In this document: positions 44,219 through 54,929 of the stretch, piece by piece
Layout of the letters: each line of letters opens with the position of its first letter
Numbering within the stretch: position 1 is the stretch's first letter
From: Pristionchus mayeri
Lineage: Eukaryota > Nematoda > Chromadorea > Rhabditida > Neodiplogasteridae
DNA: 64,000 nucleotides
Direction of reading: 5' to 3'
Assembly (NCBI GenBank): GCA_036245805.1
Contig: BTRK01000003.1
Coordinates: 4,898,001 to 4,962,000 of the forward strand
Translations under genes and position numbers: made by a program
The notes under the pieces: model-generated
Told to the model about the DNA's origin: nothing
Database searches by the model: none
Seen by the model: the letters and a program-made list of their open reading frames with translations, nothing else

Positions 44219-45184
44219 AATACTTTATTCGTTATTTACGTCACACTTTTTTAAGTTTCGTTGAAACGTTGTTTTCTCAAAGTTTGAATGGTCTAATTGT
44301 CACTATGCAGAGATCTCACAATATTCCTTTCGTCGGGGAAAAGTGAGAAATCGAAATGTAATTAAATTTGACCTGGCAAGATGCCAGATTTTCTCTCGAC
44401 GGGAAATTCAGGGAAAATAAGCTTCGATATTTGAAACGGTTCTGAAACCTATCACAATTTTCAAATTCGATCACAAATGAAAATATTTTCGTTTCATAGT
44501 CAGTCTGAAACACAAGTTATTAAGCTCGGGTTCCCAACATCATTTGGAAAATTGCGATATGTTTCAGATGCACATCAAGTTTCGCCTTGTAATTTGATTT
44601 CGAAAAGATCTCCCCGCTTTCTACCGTTATGTAATGCTGTGATCTACAATCCCTCTCTTGTTGCAATTCTTATCTACACCAATGACAGTACAAACATCAT
44701 ACAAATTGGTGAGTGGAATCGCTTCTGACCCTAGTTGCATTTACTCACTTTCAGGATGCAAACGCCAGTCATTAGCCCGAACTGACAAGATGATGAATGA
44801 AAACAATACGATATATAATTCATTCAATATGTTTGTAATATTTCCCTTGCCTTAGCACTACATTAGACATTTGGAGCACACTTGATGAATGAACGAGAAA
44901 CTAATTCGAGTATAATCAACACATTTTTGTCAATAGAGTGGTGATGGGGATACATGATCAATCCACGGATTCGGAAATTGCGCGATCTAAAAAGAGAGTG
45001 ACCAGACGCAACTTCTTGTTTTGCGTAGAATATTGATGTCGTCAACTGTATTAGTTGCAGGTGGGAACACTTCTGCGACGCTTTCCACGAGGAAATATCA
45101 TTGAAAATTCTGAATATGAACCGCATTCCTGCATCTGACGATCACCTCATGTATAATTAGTAGATTTGGAAATAAATTATGACT
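44219..45184. other. Unassigned DNA with GTTTCAG-rich repeat
   Basis: Sequence at about 44400-44570 (TTGAAACGGTTCTGAAACCT, GTTTCAGATGC) resembles 17165-17300 and 53619-53752, a diffuse palindromic repeat. No gene supported. Confidence 0.4.
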
Positions 45185-45766
45185 GGAGAAAGCCCGATGA
45201 TTGCTCCATCCTCTCCTCTCCCATCTTTACTCACCAGCACAGATACCTGTCATTGACTCTCATGAGCATGTGTATTGTCTCTCCAATCTCAATGGCCCAT
45301 CGCTACTAGGGTTCTCTTATTGGAATTGGTTTGTATCATTTTCAGATACGTTTCATGCACACTATATAGTTCATATATGTATAGCGAACATGAAACTCAT
45401 CTGAAAATGATACAAATTAATTCCAATAAGAGACCCCTAATCGCTACTGCACACACGCCAAAAGAAAGACTGACGGGCAGGACAAGAATTAGAGATCAGA
45501 ATTGGAGAGAGAAAACCAGATGTGAAGGCTGGGAGAAGAAAAGTGGGGAACTGCCCCTTTCAATTTCAGCTACCTTCTTCACTTTCGTAACACAAGGGAA
45601 CCGATTTAATATGCAAATTCAGTTGTACCATTTTCCCCATTTGTATTCTCATATGCTGTGGTGATTCAACTTAATATTTTATACTTGCAGGGACTTACAT
45701 TCCTTCACAAGGCGAACAACTGAAATATAACTGAAATAACTGAAATAGATTTAACAAACAAATTAG
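45185..45766 (+). pseudogene. VWA-like cassette, copy U11
   Basis: Leader like that of U6 (CCATCCTCTCCTCTCCCATC, TCTCCAATCTCAATGGCCCA, GTGGGGAACTGCCCCTTTCA), interrupted by a MITE at 45307-45439. Hallmark exon 45691-45766 after ACTTGCAG (GGACTTACATTCCTTCACAA) has TGA in frame and ends AACAAATTAG before GTAAGC. Outlying member of the array. Confidence 0.6.
45307..45439. repeat. TAGGG-type MITE inside the U11 leader
   Basis: Begins TAGGGTTCTCTTATTGGAAT and ends AATAAGAGACCCCTA; exact 8-bp target duplication ATCGCTAC (45299-45306 and 45440-45447). The related U6 leader has the uninterrupted site. Confidence 0.95.
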
Positions 45767-45895
45767 GTAAGCGAATGCTACGAAATTGCAAATAGCTGTT
45801 TCTCCTCACATAATTGCATGTTTCCCGACCCGATGTTGATCAATTTCTTCGCAAATTTAGATTCTGGCATAACTTTTGATGCTCTTTCGAATCGT

Positions 45896-47032
45896 ATATC
45901 ACGCCCCTCACGAGAGAATCGATCTGATCTTGGAAAAGGGGGCATTTTTGGATATCGGGTTTTCGATGGTTTTGAGCTTCCCTAGGCTCAACTAGGACTC
46001 CCCTAACCGGAATAGTTCATACAACCATTCCTCTTCGAGTTGCTGCACCGGTCGCTCACTCACATCTTTCTTTGCCGATCACTTAGAACACTTCGGAATT
46101 AAGTTATAACGCTCATTTCTGGTTTCCCCAGATAACTTTCGATGCTCTGTCGAGCAATATTGTTCATTAGGTCATGATTTAATTTTTGGTGGCACTACAT
46201 TCAACGAAGTGTAATTTGAAAACCGCTCGAAAAATATCTTAATTTTTTATGTGGTGGATGTAGTTTTCCGAGACGATTCGATTGCGGGGCTTATGTTCCC
46301 ATATCTCGGGAGGTAAGTTAGTGCCGCATGCGAAAAACATTTTCCAATGATTTGAACTTTTTTTTGACAGTGGATTTTAATTAAATTTCCTCTCATTCCG
46401 CTCTGAAAGTGTTCAGTCGCACGGCTTTTCAAATAAGTTTCAATGAATTAATGGAATGTATAATCTTTTCACCCATTCATTCCGTGAAACTTATTTGAAA
46501 AGCCGTGCGACTGAACACTTTCAGAGGGGAGATTTAATTAAAATCGACTGTCAAAAATAAGTTCAAATCATTTGAAAATGTTTTTCGCATGCGGAACTAA
46601 CTTACCTCCCGAGATATGGGAGCATAAGCCCCGCAATCGAATTGTCTCGGAAAACTACATCCACCACATAAAAATTTAAGATATTTTTCGAGCGGTTTTC
46701 AAATTACACCTCGTTGAATGTGGTGCCACCAAAAATTAAATCATGACCTAATGAACAATATTGCTCGATAGAGCATCGAAAGTTAGCTGGGGAAACTATA
46801 AATGAGCGTTATAACTGAATTCCGAAGTGTTCTAAGTGATCGGCAAAGTAAGAGGTTAGTGAGCGACCGGTGCAGCAACTCAAAGAGGAATGGTTGTATG
46901 AACTATTCCCCGTTAGGGGGGTCCTAGTTGAGCCTAGGGAAGCTTAAAACCATCGAAAACCCGATATCCAAAAATGTCCCCTTTCCCTAGATCAGTCATT
47001 TTGAGTCGATTCTCTCGTGAGAGGCGTGATAT
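45896..47032. mobile_element. Near-perfect 1.1-kb palindrome
   Basis: Left arm 45896-46441 and right arm 46486-47032 are inverted complements over about 546 bp with only scattered differences, around a 44-bp spacer. The inner edge is GGCTTTTCAAATAAGTTTC against GAAACTTATTTGAAAAGCC; the outer edge is ATATCACGCC against GGCGTGATAT. No coding region is visible. The flank just outside the left arm (AACTTTTGATGCTCTTTCGA) resembles a word repeated in the 36093-38040 foldback. Confidence 0.95.
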
Positions 47033-47194
47033 GAGAGGAATCGCGAGAAAATCACCCATTTGAGGGGGGTCTGCGGCGGTAGAACCAAAATCATCCTATC
47101 CTGATGTAAACGTAGTCTAAGATATTTCAGATGATGCTCTTTCGAACTGCGTCGTCAGAATTTTGATAGCTATCGTCATCTTCAACAGTCCGAC

Positions 47195-47275
47195 TCTCTT
47201 TGCATCACACACTCTCCCCTGCCGGGTAGAAAAAAAACGAGAAAGCACGAGATTTGGAGAGAGTCAGACGATCAC
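47195..47275. repeat. CTCTCTCG-type hairpin
   Basis: CAGTCCGACTCTCTTTGCAT pairs with GAGAGAGTCAGACGATC around an imperfect centre. Confidence 0.6.
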
Positions 47276-47556
47276 TTCCCTTTTCCCAGGTTTCCCCTGG
47301 ACTTTCCCAATTAAGGACCCTAAGTAATCACTCTCTGAGGTTGCCCTCTAACAGCGTGGGCCGCTTTAAATAGCCTGCGCGGGATCGCCCATCCGAGTAT
47401 GTGGAGGAGCGTTTGAACACTCGCGCCCTGCAAATGATGCCTTTAATATAAAATAGGTTTCCCTGCTCACTCTCTCCTTAATGTCACCTATCTCCCCTTC
47501 CTTCTTATTCTCCAATTACTTGCAACTCCTGTAGGAGGGTGTTGAGGAATCCCACA

Positions 47557-47692
47557 TTTGTGGTTGTGACTAGTGATGCCAAAACGGCGCGCGCTCTCCT
47601 CGTTTCACACGATATCTTGTTTTGTCTGACCGGTGAGAGAGTGTGTGAAACGAAGAGAGCGCGCGCCGATTTGCCATCACTAGTGACCACGA
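47557..47692. repeat. Long hairpin element
   Basis: GTGGTTGTGACTAGTGATGC ... GGCGCGCGCTCTCCTCGTTT is mirrored by AAACGAAGAGAGCGCGCGCC ... CATCACTAGTGACCAC. Confidence 0.9.
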
Positions 47693-47701
47693 TGCGGAGC
47701 T

Positions 47702-47805
47702 GTGAGTACACGAGCAATCGTCTGATTCTCTTCAGTTTGCACGCTCTCTCGTCGATCAGATAGGCGAGATAGCGTGGAAACTGAAGAAAGCCAGACGATT
47801 GCTCA
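47702..47805. repeat. CTCTCTCG hairpin element
   Basis: GAGCAATCGTCTGATTCTCT ... GCACGCTCTCTCG pairs with CGAGATAGCGTG ... GAAAGCCAGACGATTGCTC; same family as 29456-29545. Confidence 0.85.
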
Positions 47806-47929
47806 AGTACACGAGTGCGCGCTAAGTTCTACGCATTCGACCCTTCAGGGTCCGCTTGATGAGCTCCTCTCTCGGGCAGGGTGCCATGGTAGAGGTGCGG
47901 CGGCATGATCTGCATCCCCTCTTCCATCA

Positions 47930-48685
47930 ATGGGCTATGTTTTGTCTGATGGATACGATGAGTCTACTAATGAGTCCGTTATCCATCTGATTTCATGCAA
48001 ATTCAATCTGAAATTGCGGTCCAAAATCGCCAAGGCGATGATTCGCGATACTTCTTCGTCTAAATGGTCTGTTTCACGTCTAATGGACTTCGCTAACAAG
48101 TATCTCATGGAGCAAGAAGAGCTTCAAGTGCGACTGAGGGTTCAATCTCCATTAGCCTCAGATGATCCTGTGAAGCTGAACAATTCCGATTCTCAATACG
48201 ATTCTAAAAAATCAAAAGAAGCATCATCAGATCATTCAAGGTATTGTATTTTCTGTGAGTCTTACTGCTCTGACCATTCATCTATTTTCTGCCAGAAATA
48301 CAGAACTATACATGATCGTAAACTGCGTCTGATGAAACTGGGCCGATGTTTAAACTGTTGTCGGAAAGGCCACATTGCCCAGGCTTGTGATTTTAGCACC
48401 TGGCCCCGGTGTGAAGGTGCATGTCTCCATTCTAAATTCATTTGCCCATCTCTTCTTTCTTCTCAATTCCGATCTCGGTCGCCCTGTTACAAAGATCGAA
48501 GATCAAGCTCTGATTCATCTGGATATTCTTCTCTCAAATCACTCTCTCGAGGATCTGATAACGGCTGTGATCACATTCCTCTGGGAGAACAAAATTCATC
48601 TATATCTAGAGACCGCAAGGTGGGTGACCGAATTGCTTTGGCAGGGTCATTTGTGGATCTAATGTATCCCTTTGAGGCTAAATAA
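47930..48685 (+). pseudogene. BEL/Pao-type retrotransposon gag fragment with zinc knuckle
   Basis: A 251-codon ORF with I-H-L-I-S-C-K-F-N-L-K-L-R-S-K-I-A-K-A, a M-E-Q-E-E-L spacer, then a cysteine/histidine-rich region: C-x2-C-x6-H-x4-C, then C-L-N-C-C-R-K-G-H-I-A-Q-A-C (C-x2-C-x4-H-x4-C knuckle) and a further C/H group. This double arrangement before a serine-rich tail is typical of BEL/Pao gag proteins of nematodes and insects. No protease, reverse transcriptase or integrase follows and no LTR pair is clear, so this is a relic. The start Met is internal to the usual gag region. Confidence 0.75.
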
Positions 48686-49474
48686 GATCATACTTTTTGC
48701 CGTTTGGCGATATCGCATCTTTGACTCGACTTATGGCCCAAAACACCTCGAAAGAATCACAACGGAAAGGGAGTCGAAATCGGGACGGGAGCGAAGTGGG
48801 CGGAGCCCGCTCTGCCTGGTTTCTCCAAAAGTTTGAGCATAGCTTCGCATCGAGCTTGCTCGAGGAAGAGAGGAAAGGCATAGGTCCTCAAGAGCGCGCG
48901 CTCTCTGCACACGCCGGGTGAGAGACAAGCGAGAAAGTAGAGAGGAAGCACCGTCCCTTTGCAGTTCCATTAGCGCACGCTCCTGAACCTTTGAAGTAAA
49001 ATGATTAATCGGAAAAAAGTCCTAAAAATACGTTCTCGGTGTCAATCGACGCCTAAAATCAGGAACTATCCATCGCACCATGCCCGTGTCGTCGTGGCAG
49101 AATTGTCGTCGGAACCTTTCCATTACCCTATCATGAACCCTAAATCGGTCTTTTTTTAGATATTTCTGATTAGATAATGCATGACGGGCACCCTGTCGTT
49201 TATAGACACTAGTCAGACGTACCCAAAAAAATTTTTTCCATATTTTTTGGATAAGTATTCGCTGCGTCATTTCGAGAACCAGATTTCGACGCGCCTCTTT
49301 CTCCTCCTAAGTGGGCGGAGCCTGCGGTCTCTATCTATATCATCTGACAAACGCTCAAAGAGCAACAACTCTGATCGAGATTGTCCTAGAATTCGAAGTC
49401 GATCGAGGGATCGACGAAAGTGTTAATTCTGATCTATGGTCTTTCATCATCTTCGGTCTATTTGTTTTTATTTT
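48686..49474. other. Unassigned DNA after the gag relic
   Basis: GAAGTGGGCGGAGCC(C/T)GC occurs at about 48793 and 49308. No gene supported. Confidence 0.35.
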
Positions 49475-49558
49475 CAGTTTTACTCACCATCTCAGGACAT
49501 CGGCGGAAGGACGTTATTTGCAGTTTTGCTCACCATCTCAGGACATCGGCGGAAGGAA
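49475..49558. repeat. Two-copy 46-bp tandem repeat
   Basis: CAGTTTTACTCACCATCTCA plus GGACATCGGCGGAAGGA is repeated with a period of 46 bp and one mismatch near the start. Confidence 0.9.
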
Positions 49559-50039
49559 CGACAACTCGTTTAGCTTTCTTGTATTTTTCTTGTTTCTGAT
49601 TCCTAAATTGTGTTGTCCAACAAGCTGCACTGCCGTCAACATCCGCCTCCCCACAATTAGTCGTCGGTCGTCGATCGTTTTTTTTATCCTTTATGTAGTC
49701 TTTACCCCCCCCCCCTTAGTCTCTGGTTCCCATTAGTCTACGTTCATCGCATCGTAACTGACCACCTTATTTCCTTCGATTCCCATTTCTGCTCAGCCAT
49801 GGTTAAGATGTGATATAGCTCTAACCCTCGGAGTGGCGCCCGAGAAGGCGAGTAACTTGGGAATTCGTCGCCCATTTCGTTTCCCCCCCAGTGTATCGGC
49901 GAGAGCCGATAGCTCTATATCTCACTTCTTCTCCCCTTTTCGCCCTTGTCAGTCGGATATAGAGAGATGACGGATAAACGTCGTTACCGCTGAACCCATC
50001 GATTCACGTTCCTCTCGCATCATCCCCCTGTCACTGCCC
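49559..50039. other. Unassigned DNA, possible retroelement remnant
   Basis: GAGTGGCGCCCGAGAAGGCG at about 49830 resembles a retroelement primer-binding site, but no paired LTR or polyprotein follows. A C run lies near 49706. Nothing else is recognised. Confidence 0.3.
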
Positions 50040-50597
50040 TCGGGGGGGGGGGGGGGTGACAAAAGCCCAACCGACAAAAGCCCAACGGATCACCATTCGC
50101 TGGATATTTGAGATAACATCTCGAGAGTTGTTTCATTGTTGCTTGTATGTGCTACACTACATCACTCACTCTGATTAGATCCTCTAGCTAGGCGATCTTG
50201 AGTTTCACTCTATATCCACGTATAGGGGTTCACGGTCTAAAAATGAAAATTTATGTGAAAAATCGTGGTTAGATAAAAACCAAATACCGTAACAAATCGA
50301 TACCCATATTACTTGGGTAGAGTAGTTTCTGGAGAACTAGACTATCGATTGGTTACGGTATTTTGTGCTTATCTAACCATTATTTTCTGATGAAATTCCC
50401 AATTTTGGACCATGAACCCCTATACGGTGATTGAGAGTTAAACTCAAGACCGAATTGTTAGAGGATCTAATCAGGTGATGTAGTGTATCACATACTAGTA
50501 GCAATGGCACAACTCCCTAGATGCTAGCTCAATTATCCAGCGAATGGTGATCCGTTGGGCTTTTGTCGGTTGGGCTTTTGTCACCCCCCCCCCCCTG
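50040..50597. mobile_element. Foldback element with G/C-homopolymer ends, copy 3
   Basis: Starts with about 14 G then TGACAAAAGCCCAACCGAC and ends GTCGGTTGGGCTTTTGTCA then 12 C. GACAAAAGCCCAAC is directly repeated in each arm. The inner arms contain TACCGTAACAAATCGATACC against GGTTACGG-type complements, as in copies 1 and 2. Confidence 0.85.
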
Positions 50598-51420
50598 CCC
50601 TCTCCATCCTGCATGCTCAAACGCCCCTCTGTATCCTCCATGCATGCTTGCTCCGGAGATTTTGTAGCTCCTCCCCTTTTATATCGATTCGTTGCCCGTT
50701 TCTGCCCATTTTTCCACGAATTACTCCTCTTTTCCACCACATTCTCTAGCGGCCTACACCCTGCCTCTCGCGTTTCCATTTTCGTGGTACTCAAAACCCT
50801 TCACTACTTGACCGCTTACGGGCGTTTTTACTCACTACCAGCCTCCTCCTCTCAGCCCTCCTGCGCATATTTCGCTATAGAGACTGCTAACAGATATCAA
50901 CATCTACAGCCAGCCTTGAACACTTATCAATCTCATATTTTCCCTAATCTCGTTGATATTCTCAAGTTTTTCGGTCAGATCGCAACAACCTCTTCGACTG
51001 AAGCTACCCTGGAACACATGAAATAAATGAACTCGCAACGCATTACATTCCCTTAATGAATTATGAGTTAGTTTGTCTTACAATTCCAATAGTAGTCCCG
51101 AAATTGAAAAAAAAATATTGATCTTAATAATATCTTACACTATCGAATTGAGTCATAGAGCCCATTTTTTGAGTTCATTCGCGGCTCAAGGATATATTTT
51201 TTGATATAATATATTTTTTGAGTTCATTCTCGGCTCAAGGAAGGGCTCATATTGTGCGACCTTTGAATCCTGAATATGATTAGTTAGATCTTTCAATTGT
51301 TTTAGATTTACACAACCTTTCGCCAGATTAATCAGAACCGATACACGCCGATTGCATGTGAAGATCTAATGCTAAAAATGTGAGCCTATTCAGAACATCC
51401 TGGCTAATAATATAACTCAC
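50598..51420. other. Unassigned DNA
   Basis: Contains a direct repeat of TTTTTTGAGTTCATTC(G/T)CGGCTCAAGGA (about 51166 and 51216). The far end carries a degenerate second exon of the inverted cassette U12 (minus strand, after CATATTCAG near 51280: D-S-K-V-A-Q-Y-E-P-F-L-E-P). Confidence 0.4.
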
Positions 51421-51990
51421 CAAATTATTTGTTTTTTAATTTACAAAATACATAATTTTGCCAGTCGAAAGAATGTAGATCCCTGCAAAGCGACAAAATT
51501 AACTGTGCAGTCGTGAATGTTAATACACGCTTAGCATTGAAAAACAATTCGCAAAACATGATACTCGGATATTGCATAACGGAAAAACGTACGAGAACAG
51601 TCGAGCGTTTACTTCTCAATAATTAACAACGCGTTGATGGGCGTCTACGACCATGCATTGAAAAGGCGAACATAGAGAACTGAGTGAACGGCCAAGTGTG
51701 AAAAAATACAAAACGCTGAATTTGAGCGAGGGTTTCAGTCGAAGCAATGGTTTGATCAAATACAATGAGTGCAAAAGAGGGAGGTACACCTCACCCTTCT
51801 CAACCATCCTTCCCTCTCACGTCTGGCTCTTTTCCTCTACCTCCTCTCTCACACTTTCTCACACAGAGTCAGCACCGGCCTTTCTCTACACTGAGTCAGC
51901 ACCGGCCTTTCTCTATTTTGACTCAGCACCTAGCTAAGATAATGATATCATGGAGACTGCCTATTCCTGGCTAGCTCCTGCCTAGATCTA
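51421..51990 (-). pseudogene. VWA-like cassette, copy U12 (inverted)
   Basis: Minus-strand hallmark exon 51482-51421 after GTCGCTTTGCAG (GGATCTACATTCTTTCGACT, donor GTGAGT) with a TAA in frame. The leader (minus strand) lies at 51780-51930. The unit matches U10 along its length (TTGGCCGTTCACTCAGTTCT, ATCAACGCGTTGTT) but lacks the U10 inserts. It is the only cassette copy on the minus strand. Confidence 0.6.
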
Positions 51991-52470
51991 ACATATACCT
52001 ACATATACCGGCGAATATAATATCTTTGAATTCTCGTGACCATATTGTATTGAATACACATTAATTCTAAACATACAACTATCGTATTCACGATGCAGTT
52101 TATGGGATCTAATGTATTCAAGAAATTAATAATACAAACATTGTAAGTGTTATGATTGCAATAGTATCGAACGCGAAATTGTGCGTGAATTTGTTTTCGA
52201 ATTCAGTTATCGAAGTATGCGATATGCATTCAACAATCCTCTCCTTTTCTTCTCATGATCCCTTATCCATGATGATGCACGATTCTCTTGCAGCAAGAGA
52301 TGTTCGATGCAGTTCGAATTACGAATTGCGCACTAAGCGAACATATGACAAGATGAATTTATCATGTGATGTGGTTAAAATTGTATAACTGTGAATAATT
52401 GCGCAACAAACGCGATGCAATATTTAGTTTCTGCTTTTGATGTTAGTAAAGGAGTATACGTCTGTTCGTT
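51991..52470. other. Unassigned AT-rich DNA
   Basis: No gene or repeat recognised. Confidence 0.3.
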
Positions 52471-52474
52471 TTCC

Positions 52475-53205
52475 GCACCGCCGTTCGACCGGCCTGAAGA
52501 CTGTGCGAAACATCATTCCCATGATACCTTAGTGTCCAAATAAATAGTCAGATTAGTCAGACAAGCCACAGTTTCATTTATAATTTTGCAAACGAAACCA
52601 CGAACTCTTCATTCGAAACACTATCTGATCACTCTATTGAGTATGCAAAATCAAGATTCTAATTTATCGTTTGTCAGCCCTCTATTACCGAATTGTGCGA
52701 TTTATCCACCCTATCCCACCGTTCTCTTACTTGTGTAGTCACAAGGCATGAACTAGGAAAGTATCCAATCTCAGTGATTTCTTGGCCATTTTCGCGCGCA
52801 CAAAAGAGATAAAGAGTAATTGATTGCGCAATAAACGTGAAAAAAATATTCCTTTTTTTGCGTTTGATATGCCTGTTATTCTAGCGAACTTGGCAAATTG
52901 AAACAGATTTCTCTTTATTTTCACACATTACAGCCGTTCGACCGACCGGAAGAATATGCGTAACTCCTAGCTGCCCAGCGCTGGCGGCGTCTTGTCAGTC
53001 ACTGAAAATCGACGAATGGGGTCATGGGTTTACCAGTGGCGTAGGCAGCTATGGTGTGCCCCTTGCCCTCTTATGATCCCTTAGTGTACAAAGATACAGA
53101 CATATCAGTCAGACCAGTGGACACGCCCTTCAGCTACAGTTTGGCAATCGATGCCACGATCTCTTCAATATATACATCATATCATCACTCGATTGAGCGT
53201 GTATA
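52475..53205 (+). pseudogene. Tandemly repeated exon pair, unrecognised
   Basis: CGTTCGACCG(G/A)CC occurs at about 52486 and 52935, each followed by GAAGA and later by CATTCCCATGATACCTTAGTG or CTTATGATCCCTTAGTGTAC. The second copy reads S-L-K-I-D-E-W-G-H-G-F-T-S-G-V-G-S-Y-G-V in one frame and S-Y-D-P-L-V-Y-K-D-T-D-I-S-V-R-P-V-D-T, then F-S-Y-S-L-A-I-D-A-T-I-S-S-I in another, then TAA. The first copy has a stop early. This looks like a duplicated, frameshifted protein-coding fragment of unknown family. Confidence 0.4.
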
Positions 53206-53249
53206 ACGAAAAGTCCTCGGAATAGTGTCTCACCCATCTACTCCCCTCT

Positions 53250-54500
53250 TGACGGGGTGTGCCACCCCTTCTGTCTTTCTCTTCACCGATCTAAGCTGCG
53301 CAGGTGAGAAAGACAAAGTGGTGGGAGGAGATAGAGAAAAAAAGCCAGATGTGTGAGAAGGGGAAAGGAGAATGGCCACCATCTCTCCCCCTCTGGGTAT
53401 CCCCCTCTCTATTTCAATAATGGCTTTTACTCCCTTCTCGAGTGCTCTGACTGAAATCTAAGCTCTAATTCAAATTCTTGATATTTTTACATTCGCTCTA
53501 TGTTTCTCCATTTTCTCCTTTTCATAGCCTACCTGCGCATTTCCATTCTCACAGCGTTCTTGACCGACAGAGAAGGGATCTGAATCGAACTGCAATCAGA
53601 AGACTTGAAATAACTCTGAAACATAAAATTTCCTGCCTCGAATCTCCCTGTCAATGCACGAAAGTGGCCAGGCTGATTTGTGTTTCACGCTTAATATGAG
53701 ATTCAACTGTGCCCAGAGTGGCCAAAATGGGGTACTTGTTTTATGTTTCAGACTGTTCTCAAATAAGGAAGTGCTTTCAAACAGCCTATTCCCGCGTTTT
53801 GCAGTTCGGGGTTTCGCGGGAAAATTCAAAATCGTAATCCCTTTGTCTACCCTTATCTGGAGAGAGCAATGGGGGTCAGAACCCTGTGTTCTCGTTCGCA
53901 GATGCCATTCTTTGTTCAACATTCCTAATACATTTTCCGAATGTACGCGATACATATGTTATCTATTTTAATTTTATAAAAATAAATGTTTATGTTACGG
54001 ATTTATGTCATGTTGTTTTGTTATTTTGCTAATGAACACTTTTTTTTGCAGGGATCTATGTTCACTCGACGGGCAAAATTCTGGAATACACCAACTACAA
54101 TGCCAAATGGTAATTTGGTGAGTGATATCACTGGCAGTATGCCCTGAATCTTATAATGTACGAGTCATTCCAGGACAGCCGACGAATGAGTGTTTCGTTT
54201 TGACAGGATAACAGAGAAATTTCGGCAAAAGGACGAAAAATGTATTGAGAAAGTAGTCATAGCAGGCTGTAGGTCCTTGCAAATCAACAACGATCCCACG
54301 ACTTCACCCTTCTGCATACTCTCTCACCAGGCGAAAGCGTCTGTAGCATGAATCAAGCGTTATTGTTCAAATATAGGTTACATAGCAAATCGTTCCAATA
54401 GTGACTTATACAAGCGCGGATATTTGTACATTTATTCGCTTTCAGGTAAAAACTATTGAATCTGGATCGAATGAAAAAGCGGAAAGACCCTGCAGAAATA
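53250..54500 (+). pseudogene. VWA-like cassette, copy U13
   Basis: Leader traces (AAGCCAGATGTGTGAGAAGG and CTCTATTTCAATAAT) at 53280-53430. Hallmark exon 54052-54117 after TTTTTTTGCAG encodes I-Y-V-H-S-T-G-K-I-L-E-Y-T-N-Y-N-A-K-W before TAA. The next exon, after CATTCCAG near 54175, starts D-S-R-R-M. A last exon, after CTTTCAG near 54447, starts K-N-Y and stops. Degenerate but with all exon positions preserved. Confidence 0.5.
53619..53752. repeat. Foldback repeat with GTTTCAG/CTGAAAC words
   Basis: CTCTGAAACATAAAATTTCC pairs with TTGTTTTATGTTTCAGA; inner GTGGCCAGGC pairs with GAGTGGCCAAAA only weakly. Confidence 0.55.
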
Positions 54501-54929
54501 TTACATTGGGAGAAGGCATGCCTGCAAATTAAACTTTCAATTTTATAATTTTTTCTAAAGTTCAAGTAGAATAATTGTATTATAAACATGATAAAAATTC
54601 AATTTATGTGTATGAAATGTTTGCCATTCTCGCAAAATTTGTTTCCACACTCTTCCGAATCGACCGATTTTTCTACCCCAGTGGATTTTGATAAATCATT
54701 CCACTGTCTCTTCATTCAGCTATCCCAACACTGGATCAGACAATTGAATATGTAGAAATAATGCACCGCGATGCCGTTCCTCAAGCGCTACTCCCCTCTA
54801 TGCACGATTTATTCTGAACTCCGAGGTGCACCCGCCACATTGTGGTTCAGACAAAGACATGGGCAGGTGTGATCTAACTGAACAAAAGGGAGGTAGATTG
54901 AACGAAGCCACTCATTTCGAGGTCATCCC

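Noticed and set aside
49826..49860. TGGCGCCCGAGAAGGCGAG as a retroelement primer-binding site
   Set aside because: No LTR end before it, no polypurine tract, and the gag relic lies upstream rather than downstream of it.
50544..51026. 160-codon plus-strand ORF
   Set aside because: It starts inside the arm of a foldback element, crosses a C run and has no recognisable domain or conserved counterpart.
53596..53971. Overlapping ORFs of 119 and 105 codons on opposite strands
   Set aside because: They lie largely in a foldback repeat related to 44400-44570 and mirror each other.
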